A DNA stretch of 64,000 bases, taken from the NCBI GenBank assembly GCA_913052585.1, contig CAJXEB010000003.1, positions 1 through 64,000 on the forward strand. The letters are read 5' to 3'. Position numbers and translations under genes: made by a program. Positions 20,014 through 30,300 of the stretch are shown one piece after another. The DNA comes from an uncultured Flavobacteriaceae bacterium (GTDB taxonomy: Bacteria; Bacteroidota; Bacteroidia; Flavobacteriales; Flavobacteriaceae). Position 1 is the first letter of the stretch, and each line of letters starts with the position of its first letter. Below the pieces are notes generated by a model. It saw only the letters and a program-made list of their open reading frames with translations. It had not been told where the DNA came from and made no database searches.

Positions 20014-20595
20014 TTATCTAACAAAATAGAAAAATAAAAAGAGGTAAATCCATAAAATATCAACGAAATGCCAAAAAGTAGCTGCTATCTCTATGCCTAC
20101 GGTACTTCCTTTAATATACCTTTGTTTATAATGATTATAAATTACAACTAAAACTGAAATTAGCGCTGCTATAATATGTGTTAAATGCAGAAGCACGACT
20201 AAATATATAAACGATGTTGTGATAGTGCTTTCACTTCCCGTAAAAAAATAACCACTTGAAATTATTTCAGAAAAACCCTTGAACTGAAATATTATAAAAG
20301 TAATTCCTAATAAAAAAGTGATGATTAAAAATACCATACCTTTTTTTCTTTCTTGAGCTATCACATACTTTTTTGCTAAATAAAAAGTAACACTGCTTAC
20401 TAAAATAACAACCAAGCTTATATAAAATGCTTGTGGTATTTGAAAATCGGTTAACCAATCTGGTCGCTCTTTACTTACAATATAACCACTAGTTATACCT
20501 AAAAAACTCATTGTTAAACTAATCATACCGAACCAAAGCATCATCTTCTTTGCACGATCTACTCTTGGTTTTTCATTATCAATATTATTTTCCAT
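20014..20595 (-). CDS. Heme-copper oxidase subunit III family protein
   Basis: Multi-TM, YLVVLLHLTHIIAALISVLVVIYNHYKQRY...IEIAATFWHFVDILWIYLFLFFYFV; start MENNIDNEKPRVDRAKKMM preferred over the ORF extension. Confidence 0.92.
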   Translation of the reverse strand: MENNIDNEKPRVDRAKKMMLWFGMISLTMSFLGITSGYIVSKERPDWLTDFQIPQAFYISLVVILVSSVTFYLAKKYVIAQERKKGMVFLIITFLLGITFIIFQFKGFSEIISSGYFFTGSESTITTSFIYLVVLLHLTHIIAALISVLVVIYNHYKQRYIKGSTVGIEIAATFWHFVDILWIYLFLFFYFVR

Positions 20596-20625
20596 TTGAA
20601 ACTTTTTGGTTAGAGTTACCCCCAT

Positions 20626-21519
20626 TTATCTAATAAATTTATCAGCTACGTATACAATTTGTAAGAGTGTTATGTAGCTAACACTTGCTAACATAAATTG
20701 TTTAGCAACTTTATTGGTTTTAATTTTATACAATCGAATTGCAAAATACAAGAAGCCCAATCCTATCAATCCTATTATAATTCCAGAAACAGGAGTTAAA
20801 TATAATTTACCGGTAACCCCAAAGACAGGAATTAGCGAGGCTAATACGGTCCAAATTGTATACAACACAGTCTGTAATGCAGTGCTTTTATCTCGCTTAC
20901 CATTTGGCAACATAAAGAAACCTGCTTTTTTATAGTCATCGTATAAAAACCAAGCAATAGCCCAAAAATGGGGAAATTGCCAAAAAAACTGTATCATAAA
21001 CAATGTTCCTGACTCGATACCAAATTCATTGGTTGCAGCAACCCAACCTAACATAAAAGGTATTGCTCCTGGAAACGCTCCAACAAATACAGATAGTGAT
21101 GTTTTTGTTTTTAAGGGTGTGTATAAACTCACATACATAAATATACATATAGCCCCAAACATTGCTGTAATTGGGTTAATGATATATAATGAGACAATTC
21201 CAATAACTGTTAATACCACTGCAATAGTAAAAGCAGTGTTTACAGACATTCTACCTGAAGGAATAGGTCTGTTTTCGGTACGCTTCATTAAAGCGTCCAA
21301 ATCTTTTTCTATAATTTGATTATATACGTTTGATGCTCCTACCATTGCATAGCCTCCAATACATAAGAGAATTAATTCAGTAAAATCAACAACATCTGCT
21401 CCTAAAAAATAACCTGCAATAGAAGAAAAAAGAACACTTACCGACAATCTAACCTTGGTTATTTCGAGGAAGTTTTTAAAAAATGAAGTCTTTTGAGTAT
21501 TTTGATTTATAGTTGACAA
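20626..21519 (-). CDS. cyoE: Protoheme IX farnesyltransferase (heme O synthase)
   Basis: KVRLSVSVLFSSIAGYFLG...ASNVYNQIIEKDLDALMKRTENRPIPSGRM. Confidence 0.96.
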   Translation of the reverse strand: MSTINQNTQKTSFFKNFLEITKVRLSVSVLFSSIAGYFLGADVVDFTELILLCIGGYAMVGASNVYNQIIEKDLDALMKRTENRPIPSGRMSVNTAFTIAVVLTVIGIVSLYIINPITAMFGAICIFMYVSLYTPLKTKTSLSVFVGAFPGAIPFMLGWVAATNEFGIESGTLFMIQFFWQFPHFWAIAWFLYDDYKKAGFFMLPNGKRDKSTALQTVLYTIWTVLASLIPVFGVTGKLYLTPVSGIIIGLIGLGFLYFAIRLYKIKTNKVAKQFMLASVSYITLLQIVYVADKFIR

Positions 21520-21541
21520 TTGCTATTTTTTTTTAATCTTG

Positions 21542-21572
21542 CAAAGATAGAGTACCTCTTATTCCTTTACAA
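21542..21572 (-). promoter_or_regulatory. Bacteroidota-type promoter of the cyoE-cox-SCO operon
   Basis: Minus strand TTG-N20-TATCTTTG (TAnnTTTG -7 element) 23 bp upstream of the cyoE ORF start. Confidence 0.7.
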
Positions 21573-21645
21573 TTATTTTAAGGTTTTCTTCTGTCATTAT
21601 ATGCTTAATTTAAGTAATTTTACAACTAATTTTAAAAACAGAAAA

Positions 21646-22689
21646 ATGCGTACTAAATATTTTATTACAATACTATTATTATTTGTTGGTTTAATTACAA
21701 ATGCACAAAAAGATAAAAACTCATCGAATCCAAGCTCTCAAAAGAAAGAAAGCTCTAATGGTTCAGAAAATAAAAATTCCCCTTCTAACTTTTCAGATTT
21801 AGATATTAAATACACTGGTAATACTAGATTAGTAAATGTTACTTCAGACGTTTATTTTTTTAGCAACGATAGTGAAAACATGGGAGTTATTTTAACAAAT
21901 AAAGGAGTTGTCATAATAGATACACAAGCGGAAGAAGAAATGACTAGAAGCCTAAAAATAGTTAATAGATTAAATAAAAAATTGTCAATTAAATACTTAA
22001 TTACTTCATCAAATCTTTTAAAAAATAAAAAAACAGCTAATGAATTAATAACAGAAGGTGCTTTATTTTTGGCTCAAGATTTCTCATCAAAAAGTAAAAC
22101 TGATAGAAAAGGTAGTAATTTATCTAATTTCAAACCTGATATTGCTTTTACTGATCAGATGACATTAAATTTTGAAGGTGAAAAAATAGATGTGATTTCT
22201 TTAAATAACTCAGGTAATTCTGCTGTTTACTTAACTAAAAAAAATATATTATTTACAGGTTCAGTTTATGTTTATAACAAATACCCAGAGATTAATGCTG
22301 AACAAGGAAAGAGTTTTGATGAAATATCAGAAGCAATTTCTAAACTTAAAGATATTGCAAATAAAAATACTAAGATTGTACCAGGCCAAGGTGATTTAGT
22401 TAGACAAATTGATTTAATTAGGACAAGTAAAATGATGCTTTCTATTTACAAACAAATATACTCACACAGGGAAAACGGGAAAACTTTAGAACAAACCTTA
22501 GCAATGAACATTTGCGAAAATTCTGATAAACAAGGGTTTGGAAATGGAACAATAACTGCCAATATGTTTATTACTTCTATATATAATGAAGTTGCAAAAG
22601 AATTAGGTCCTTTAGACACAAGAACGCCTGAGCAAAAAGCAATGGATAGATTAAAAGAAATACAAAAAGAAAAGAAACAGAAAAAGTAA
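21646..22689 (+). CDS. Secreted MBL-fold-like protein with degenerate metal-binding motifs
   Basis: Signal peptide MRTKYFITILLLFVGLITNAQ; MBL-type layout (VTSDVYFFSNDSENMGVILTNKGVVIIDTQ...IKYLITSSNLLKNK...NSGNSAVYLTKKNILFTGSVYVYNKYP...IVPGQGD). ORF start 21520 is inside the divergent promoter region; 21646 preferred. Confidence 0.65.
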   Translation: MRTKYFITILLLFVGLITNAQKDKNSSNPSSQKKESSNGSENKNSPSNFSDLDIKYTGNTRLVNVTSDVYFFSNDSENMGVILTNKGVVIIDTQAEEEMTRSLKIVNRLNKKLSIKYLITSSNLLKNKKTANELITEGALFLAQDFSSKSKTDRKGSNLSNFKPDIAFTDQMTLNFEGEKIDVISLNNSGNSAVYLTKKNILFTGSVYVYNKYPEINAEQGKSFDEISEAISKLKDIANKNTKIVPGQGDLVRQIDLIRTSKMMLSIYKQIYSHRENGKTLEQTLAMNICENSDKQGFGNGTITANMFITSIYNEVAKELGPLDTRTPEQKAMDRLKEIQKEKKQKK

Positions 22690-22711
22690 AAACTAATTCA
22701 TTTTAATTTTT

Positions 22712-22749
22712 AACAAAAAACCCCTTAAATATTTAAGGGGTTTTTTGTT
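22712..22749. terminator. Bidirectional terminator between convergent genes
   Basis: Perfect palindrome aacaaaaaaccccttaaat/atttaaggggttttttgtt. Confidence 0.9.
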
Positions 22750-24829
22750 AAAAATCATTTTGCCAATTAAACAGATCGGTTCGAATACCTAAATTTACCC
22801 AAGTCGTTTGATTTCTGAAAACAGTTTCTGTATTTACTTTTGGATTAAAATCTCTATATATGACACTTCCATAGACTTTTAAATTTGTTGCTGGATTAAT
22901 TAAATATCCCAATTTTAACTCTGTAAATAAAAAGTCGGTAGTATTTCCTTGAGCAACCTCATTTCCAGTTTCATATGCTCTATCATCTTCAGTTCCATAT
23001 ATACTTGCGCCATAAAAAGCTGGATTTTCTGAAGTGTTAAATTCAAATCCTCTTTTAGCTACAATAAATTTAACATCACCAAACACTCTTCCTTTATGAT
23101 AATGCCCGATTAATAATAATTCTGAAAAACTTGCCCCATAAGGGTGTGCCATTGATTGGTTATTATGACCATAATTTAAAACGATTGTATTATGAGAATA
23201 GGTATAAGGTCGAACTCTGTTATATTCAGCTTGCAGGTATAAGTTCTTTAGTCCAAAAGCATCGTAATACTTCAAACCTACCTGATATCCTGTTTTGTTT
23301 CTCCAACTACCTTCACCTCCAAAAATATCGCTAGAAGAAAATTCGTCTATTATAAATTGTCCATAAACGTTAATTTGGTCAGTAATTTTATATTTAGCAC
23401 TTAATCCAATTAATGCATTTCCAGATCTTGAGCCTGATGAAAATTGAATGGCTTGATAGAATATAATTGGGTTTAAGTACGAAACATTTACACCGTCACC
23501 TGCACTATCCCAAATTACAGATTCAAAAAAACCTATATTTAATCGCTTAGTAACATTATAACTTAAATAATGGCTTGCCATGTATTTGTTTTTGTAGGAC
23601 TTGTTTTCATTAAGAACTTCAGATCTAACATCTTTTAAAGACATCCATATATTTGTATATTTAAATTTCCAAATAGTGGTATTAATTTTAAAATAGAAAT
23701 GTGGACTTGCATTATCACTTAAAAATAAAGATCGATGCCCTTCCCCAATAAAATTTTTACCTTGCCCAATTTGAAAATTAAAATGCTTTGAAGGAGTATA
23801 GGATAAATACCCAGTAGCTACAGGATAATCGTAAGAATCTGTTTTAAAACCCTTAGCAATACCCTGTCCCGGTATTATAGCTGGATTACCTCCACTTGGC
23901 TTTATAGATTCTGCATACCGATTAAAATAATCAGCAAAACGACCCTGACTTTCATAAAATACAGTGAAGAAACTAAATTTCTTACCTATTCCACCCTGGG
24001 CATAAAGCAACCTTGTATTGTTATAAGTATCAATATCTGCATCAATATCTTTTCCTAACTGAAGATCAACTCCTGGGTCTACTGTAAACCAAAAATCTTT
24101 TCCTTTATAAGTGAACATATGCTCGTTCCACCATTTTCTACCTAACCAAGATATTTTCTTTTTAAGTATTTTTTGATTTTCAATTTCAAAATCATAATAC
24201 CTGTTTACATCGCTATAAATAAATGGTTTTTGGGATGTATGATTGTTCGTTCCTACTCTATTTATTGCGGCATCGAATCGACTATAGTTTTGTGAAGATA
24301 ATGGTATGTTTAAATTGCTTTTATATTCTTCATTAGTGTAGGGTAATTTTTGAATTTCATCATATTCATCAACCATATCCTCCCTCGTCAATGTTTTTTT
24401 TTCAACTACATCTTCGTATTCTGTTTGTACTAAAGGAATTAAAAATGGTAAGGTAAATTGAACATAGGTAGCTTCTCCATTATAGGTAGCTGGGGTTATT
24501 CTTGGCAATAAACTAAAAACTCTTTTTGTTTCTTCTTTTATTTCATTGTAAACGGCATCAACATATAATACTTTGAAATCTCCTTCTTTACTAATTTCAA
24601 AAAAAACTTCGGCATTGCCTTTATAATTTTCATTTTCAACAATCTCTGGTATCTTAAAGTTTTCAAAAACAAATTGTTTGATAGTAAAATTAAAGCAATA
24701 CGCTAGTGAATCTATTTGTGTGTTAGCACATTCTTTAAAGACAGGATATTTTTCGAAACTGGCAATAACATTTTGAGAAACTGCAGTTATTGAAATGAAT
24801 AATACAAGAAATAGGGCGAATTTCTTCAT
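22748..24829 (-). CDS. remB: Gliding motility protein RemB
   Basis: Signal peptide, TonB-C-like N-terminal region, long beta-rich outer-membrane region (ADYFNRYAESIKPSGGNPAIIPGQGIAKGFKTDSYDYPVATGYLSYTPSKHFNFQIGQGKNFIGEGHRSLFLSDNA) resembling F. johnsoniae RemB. Confidence 0.8.
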   Translation of the reverse strand: MKKFALFLVLFISITAVSQNVIASFEKYPVFKECANTQIDSLAYCFNFTIKQFVFENFKIPEIVENENYKGNAEVFFEISKEGDFKVLYVDAVYNEIKEETKRVFSLLPRITPATYNGEATYVQFTLPFLIPLVQTEYEDVVEKKTLTREDMVDEYDEIQKLPYTNEEYKSNLNIPLSSQNYSRFDAAINRVGTNNHTSQKPFIYSDVNRYYDFEIENQKILKKKISWLGRKWWNEHMFTYKGKDFWFTVDPGVDLQLGKDIDADIDTYNNTRLLYAQGGIGKKFSFFTVFYESQGRFADYFNRYAESIKPSGGNPAIIPGQGIAKGFKTDSYDYPVATGYLSYTPSKHFNFQIGQGKNFIGEGHRSLFLSDNASPHFYFKINTTIWKFKYTNIWMSLKDVRSEVLNENKSYKNKYMASHYLSYNVTKRLNIGFFESVIWDSAGDGVNVSYLNPIIFYQAIQFSSGSRSGNALIGLSAKYKITDQINVYGQFIIDEFSSSDIFGGEGSWRNKTGYQVGLKYYDAFGLKNLYLQAEYNRVRPYTYSHNTIVLNYGHNNQSMAHPYGASFSELLLIGHYHKGRVFGDVKFIVAKRGFEFNTSENPAFYGASIYGTEDDRAYETGNEVAQGNTTDFLFTELKLGYLINPATNLKVYGSVIYRDFNPKVNTETVFRNQTTWVNLGIRTDLFNWQNDF

Positions 24830-24888
24830 GATAAAAGAGTATATTATTTTTGTGAAAGATACGTAAAATTACAAATTTACCATTAAAA

Positions 24889-24916
24889 CAAACCCCATCT
24901 TGTTTTAAAAGACGGG
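24889..24916. terminator. Possible terminator hairpin downstream of the tonB relic
   Basis: ccccatcttgttttaaaagacgggg stem with one mismatch position; T-tracts weak. Confidence 0.35.
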
Positions 24917-24926
24917 GCGAATAAAA

Positions 24927-25561
24927 TTAAAATTCTGTTTTAAAAACTATTGGCATCGTATATTGAACTACTAAATTTATGGCCTTGACGACCAGGAATC
25001 ATAATCGGTAAGTTTGAAACTACTATTTTCACCTCTATTCCTAACAATTAATTTGGGGTTCATACATTTATATTCCTTACTTGAACTTTGCTATCTATTG
25101 TAAATTTACAATAATCATCTTTACGTTAATAGCACTTGATTATTCTATTTTATCTGTATGAAATCTTTTAATAACAAATTTTTTAATTTTTAAACACATA
25201 CAATTTCTTTTCTCCTTATTTGAGAATAATTTTTCACAACCAGGAAAAACAGAAAAAATTCTATTCCCAAAATATTGTTTATAATATCAACTTATTTTTT
25301 AACTCCTTTATTAGGGATTATTATTAAAAGTGTTTCTTTAGTAGGTACCAAAATATTTTTTAAATCTTTCTCTTTTGTCACATTAGGCACTCTATTAATG
25401 ACCTTAGAGATAACCTTAGGAACAAGGTTTCCTATAATTACCTTTTTTTTAAATTTCGAAATTTATTCATCAATAGTATTAGTAACCATCGGAATTTCGT
25501 CTAAGTATTCCTTACTAATAAAAGCATGATCCTTTTCAATTATTTTAAGTTTTGTTTCCAT
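24927..25561 (-). pseudogene. Decayed tonB (energy transducer) paralog
   Basis: Minus-strand pieces in several frames align colinearly to TonB at 25816..26538: FSVFPGCEKLFSNKEKRNCMCLKIKKFVIKRFHTDKIE* ~ VPIYPGCEKKKNNAEKKKCMSEKVQKFVQKKFNTDLAG; CKFTIDSKVQVRNINV ~ VQFKIDRNGNVVNVRA; VVSNLPIMIPGRQGHK ~ VVRALPKMIPGKQRGQ; VQYTMPIVFKTEF* ~ GVLYSLPILFQVEN*. The N-terminal extent (METKLKIIEKDHAF at 25561) is less certain. Confidence 0.85.
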
Positions 25562-25760
25562 AATTAAATAAACAAGAAATAATCTAATGATGAGGCCTAG
25601 TTGAAAAATCAACTTGGAACTCTATTTAATATTTACACTTTTTTTATCATTACGTTTTAATAATTATTTTGGCTGGTCATTGTTAAAATTGTTGTGTGAT
25701 AATTTCATAACGTATAAATTAAAAATTAATATAAACAGTATAGCACAATGGTTATGCAAA

Positions 25761-25792
25761 AAAACCCGTTTCTATAAATAGAAACGGGTTTT
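25761..25792. terminator. Intrinsic terminator of tonB
   Basis: aaaacccgtttctataaatagaaacgggtttt. Confidence 0.88.
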
Positions 25793-25815
25793 AGAAATAA
25801 GATATTTTTTATAGT

Positions 25816-26538
25816 TTAATTCTCTACTTGAAATAAAATAGGTAATGAATATAATACACCAACTGCCTGACCTCTCTGTTTTCCAGGAATCATTTTTGGT
25901 AATGCCCTGACCACTTTCACAGCTTCCTGCTCCAATTTTGGATGTGGTGCACGTGCACGTACATTTACTACGTTACCATTTCTATCAATTTTAAATTGAA
26001 CAGATATACGTTGTCTTCCTTCTAACCCTAAATCTCCTGCTAAGTCTGTATTAAATTTTTTCTGGACAAATTTTTGAACTTTTTCAGACATACATTTTTT
26101 CTTCTCAGCATTATTCTTTTTCTTTTCGCAACCAGGGTAAATAGGTACATTTTCAATTACGGCAAAAGGAACATCTGCAATTTCTTCATCAACAGCTTCT
26201 TCGATTTCGTCAATTTCCATAATTTCCTCTTCTTGATTTACCTCAGCAGACTCAATAATTGTTTCTTCGATATCTGCTTCATCTTCAATTACCTCAATCA
26301 CTTCTGGCGCTGGTGGCGGTGGAGGTGGTGGAGGTGGTGGAATATTCATATCTGTAATTGGGATATCTTCTTCTAACTCATCTCCTAGATCAAGCATATC
26401 TTGAGTTAATTGAGCTTTGTCGTAGGTTTTATTTTCAATGGCACGCCATGTAATAAAAAGCATCAATACCATTCCTAATTGGAAAAATATCATACTCCTA
26501 CGATTAAGGTCTGATTTTGGGTTTTTCTTTGGTTCCAT
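25816..26538 (-). CDS. tonB: Energy transducer TonB
   Basis: N-terminal TM, poly-Pro PPPPPPPPPPAPEV spacer, YPGCEK...C motif, TonB_C (RISVQFKIDRNGNVVNVRARAPHPKLEQEAVKVVRALPKMIPGKQRGQAVGVLYSLPILF). Confidence 0.94.
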   Translation of the reverse strand: MEPKKNPKSDLNRRSMIFFQLGMVLMLFITWRAIENKTYDKAQLTQDMLDLGDELEEDIPITDMNIPPPPPPPPPPAPEVIEVIEDEADIEETIIESAEVNQEEEIMEIDEIEEAVDEEIADVPFAVIENVPIYPGCEKKKNNAEKKKCMSEKVQKFVQKKFNTDLAGDLGLEGRQRISVQFKIDRNGNVVNVRARAPHPKLEQEAVKVVRALPKMIPGKQRGQAVGVLYSLPILFQVEN

Positions 26539-26594
26539 AAATGTATATTTATCTTGTTGCTAAAATATATAATTTCTTCAGTAAATAAAAGATT

Positions 26595-26996
26595 TCAGGA
26601 TTTAATTCTGTTTTTAACATTCAAAAACAATAATGCCCCTAAAAATGCACCTAACATATTTGCTGAAATATCAAATAAGTCTGCCTTTCTTGAAGGAATA
26701 AAAAGCTCTTGGCTAAGTTCAATTATTATGCCATAAAAAAAACACAATAAGATTATCATACTAATAATTGTTACTTTTTTTATATAATTAGCAACCATAT
26801 TAGAATAACTTATCCATAAAAATGATAAGAACAGATAAATGAACACATGAATTAATTTATCTATTGGTATAATGAAATTAATTGTAGTTGCCCCTTTAAA
26901 AGGATATAAAAAAGCAACTGTAACTAGTATCGTATAAGCTATACAGATACCTAGGAGGTATTTATACTCCCAAAATTTCTTTATAAGCCTTATCAT
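26595..26996 (-). CDS. VanZ family protein
   Basis: DKLIHVFIYLFLSFLW...GIIIELSQELFIPSRKADLFDISANMLGAFLG. Confidence 0.9.
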   Translation of the reverse strand: MIRLIKKFWEYKYLLGICIAYTILVTVAFLYPFKGATTINFIIPIDKLIHVFIYLFLSFLWISYSNMVANYIKKVTIISMIILLCFFYGIIIELSQELFIPSRKADLFDISANMLGAFLGALLFLNVKNRIKS

Positions 26997-27342
26997 CTAA
27001 CAACTCATTAATTTCATCTTGATTTGAAATCTTAATTTTAATCATCCAACCTTCCCCAAAAGCATCTGAATTAACTTTTTCTGGTTCTGCTTCTAAACTA
27101 TCGTTAAATTCAACAATTTCACCAGAAAGAGGAAGAAATAAATCTGAAACAGTTTTAACGGCTTCTACTGTTCCAAAAACCTCATCCCTGTCTAGAGTTT
27201 CATCTAATGTTTCTACTTCTACATATACAATATCACCTAATTCACCTTGAGCAAAATCGGTAATTCCTACGGTAGCAATATCACCATCAATGCGTATCCA
27301 CTCATGGTCTTTTGTGTATTTTAAATCTGAAGGTATATTCAT
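26962..27342 (-). CDS. gcvH: Glycine cleavage system H protein
   Basis: LKYTKDHEWIRIDGDIATVGITDFAQGELGDIVYVE...GTVEAVKTVSDLFLPLSGEIVEFN. Confidence 0.97.
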   Translation of the reverse strand: MNIPSDLKYTKDHEWIRIDGDIATVGITDFAQGELGDIVYVEVETLDETLDRDEVFGTVEAVKTVSDLFLPLSGEIVEFNDSLEAEPEKVNSDAFGEGWMIKIKISNQDEINELLDDKAYKEILGV

Positions 27343-27360
27343 AATAATTGATCTAATTTA

Positions 27361-30300
27361 TTAATTTCCAAAGTTATATCTAAGGGTAAACCCTGTTCTA
27401 ATTGTTGTTTGAGGAAATGCCGTTGAAATAGCATATTCAGAAAACGAATGATCGTAATAAAATAATGCTGTTAGGTTTTTACTTAAGGCGTAATCAATAG
27501 ATAATTGAGCTCCATAAATAGTCTGTCCAGCTGTAGTTTGATTATTAGCAATATCTAAATATCTAATAATTGTTTTATTATCTCTTCTTGAAAGGTCCAA
27601 TTTAAAGTTTAAATCACTTTTAAGAATTTGTTTCTTTCCTCCAAAATTAGTCCCAATTCGCAAATCCTTAACTCTATAACCTGCTCCTATTATTATCTCA
27701 TTTCCTTGAATTTCAGTTAATAAGTTATTTGCAAAACTTAACGATAGCGCTCTGTCTTTTCTATATTCAAATAAAATATTAATTGAATTTTTCATTTCAA
27801 AATCAACTCTAATTAAAGGCGAAAATTGCTCAACTAAATTAACATTAGTTAAAAGAGTGGTACTTTTAAAGTTCCCAGATTGATCAACATCTTCTGGATT
27901 ATCTACATCATAATCTAAGTTAGTTCTAAATTGATTGATGGTATACCCAGATCTATATCCATGCTGTAATGAGAATCGTTTAAAGTATTTTTTAAACCAA
28001 GCTAATTTCATTAAACCTGTATATTTTAAATCCCAATTTGGTATCGGAATATCTCTAAATATTCCAGTACTTTCCTTTTCTGGATTACTCCCTTTATAGG
28101 CTGATAAAAACGATGGCAGTAAAACATCTTGACTTGTACTACCAAATCCAACAGGATAACCTGTTTCAGTGTCTACTGGGTAGTTAGCAGTTCCATAATG
28201 TTCTTCGGCTAACCTTTTAGCTATAATTAATCTATTATCCCTAAAATCTTGAAATGGTTGGGAGCTATTTTCATCACTAGTAGAAAAAGCAGTTTTAATC
28301 ATTATAGTAGAAATATTAAAATTCCCAAATGTATTAGGAGTTAACGAACGATATAAATCGTTTTCTATAATATAATTTTCTGAATAACTTTCTGAATAGA
28401 TTCTACTTGCTGTAATGTCAATCTTTAAATCTTGTATAGGCACTAAATTAGCTTGAATATCTAATTGTTTTGATTCTACTTCGGTATACTGTTCGTTAAA
28501 TTCCGGATATAATGTTAACCAACCATTACGAGCAGCTAAATCTCTAATTTCAGCTTGACTACCAAATGTAAATCCAGCAGTAGGTTTAAAAGTTCCAGCA
28601 AAACCAACAGATTGTGTGTATCCTGGTAAGAATACACCATTATTTTCTTGATAGTTTAATTGTATTTTTTTGATCATTGTCACTAAATCAATGAATACAT
28701 TCATAGATTTTTCTCCAGTAGATAGGGAGTTTGAAAATTCAACTCCACCAGCTCCATTTCTTTTATTACCGGATTTATTTGCAGTTCCTGTTATAGCTTC
28801 TTTTTTATCTAATTTTCCAGATTTCTTGTCACCTTTACCATTATCACCCTTTGGATCTTTACTTCCGTCGGCGGGATTTTCTCCAGATGATATAACCTTT
28901 TTACTTTTTTTCCTTTTTGTCAAACCTATATAACGGTAAAAAGTTTTCATATCTAAACTTGAATTGATACGATGGGTTTGTGCATTTTGTACGGAGTTTC
29001 CTAAATTATAGGATTGAGTGGTTCCATCTTCAAGAATAATTGGAATATCTAAAAATAAGTCACTACTTTTTTGCCATTGAAAATCTCCAGTATAGGAGTA
29101 TGTTGCTCTTATAAATTTCAAGAATGGAACTTTGTTAAAAGGTATGTCATAATTTAACTGAAGCGATTGAGAATGTTGATTTGGATCACCAACATCAAAA
29201 AACCCGTCCCATACACCTATAGAATCATCAGTATTCCCAAAGGTGTCAATATAATTTTTCACCGTACGATTATTTGTAGATGTGAAATTAAATCTTAACG
29301 ATTTTGTTAGATTGTAATTAATTGTGTATTGCCAATCAAATAAGAAATTACGTTGATATAAAGTAGGTACTCCAATACTACCTTCTGGTAAATTAAGTTC
29401 TCGAAATTTTTGTTCATTATATTGTCGAACATAATTTGATCCAACCGTAATATTAGAAGGTAAATAGTTGAAATTAAAATCTTTTAATAACTGCCAATAT
29501 TTACTTCTAAAAATAGAATCATTCTTTTTAAAAGGCTCTACTACTTTTGGTTCGAAATTGTAATTATAAGTTCCTCCTACTCTTACATTTTGATCTATAG
29601 ACTTTTCTATTTCAAAATTTCTATGATCGACTTGATTATAAGAATATGAAAAGGTAAAGTTCTCTACGTCATATACTTTAGGTTTTGCATTTCCAACTCT
29701 ATTTTTTCGAACTCCTATAAAATTAATACTTTGTCTTTTTGTATAATCCTCAGATTGTTCTTGAATTTCATTACGTCTAGCAGTATCTTGTTGATTGTCT
29801 AATCTAGTTTGAAGTTCAATATCTTGGAATTCCTCGTCATATTTTGGTGTAATTAATTCTTCCGAACGACCATAATTAAATGGTAATTGAACTCCCCATT
29901 TTTGAGGTAATAATTGACCTAAATTAAAATTAGTAACTAAACCATATTCTTCTACATCTTCAAGACTTCTTTGATTGGGTCCTTGTTCAATGGATCCAAA
30001 TCCAACAGTACTTTTACTTCCTGAAGCACTTACCGTAGCAAAATCTGCTAAATTCACATCCATACTAGCGACAGCAGCCCAACCTCCTTGGTTATCTAGC
30101 TCTGTCATTCGAAGCTCGTTAAACCAAGTTTCTCCACATATTTCATTAGTTGTGGAGTTTCTAACACCAATCATAATTGTACGCACATTACCAAAACTTG
30201 GATTACCCTTAATACCAATTCGAAGCTCATTTTCTGGTCCAGAAAAATCTGGATTTAACTCAGATTGCATATAATAGGAAACTTGATTCGGAACATTATT

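Noticed and set aside
21029-21319. 96-aa plus-strand ORF opposite cyoE
   Set aside because: Antisense to a conserved membrane protein gene; no independent start context or promoter.
25275-25529. 84-aa plus-strand ORF between remB and tonB
   Set aside because: Lies antisense to the tonB relic; hydrophobic composition arises from AT-rich decayed sequence.
26074-26376. 100-aa plus-strand ORF rich in W/R opposite tonB
   Set aside because: Antisense of the TonB poly-proline coding tract gives RWWRWRWW; artefact.
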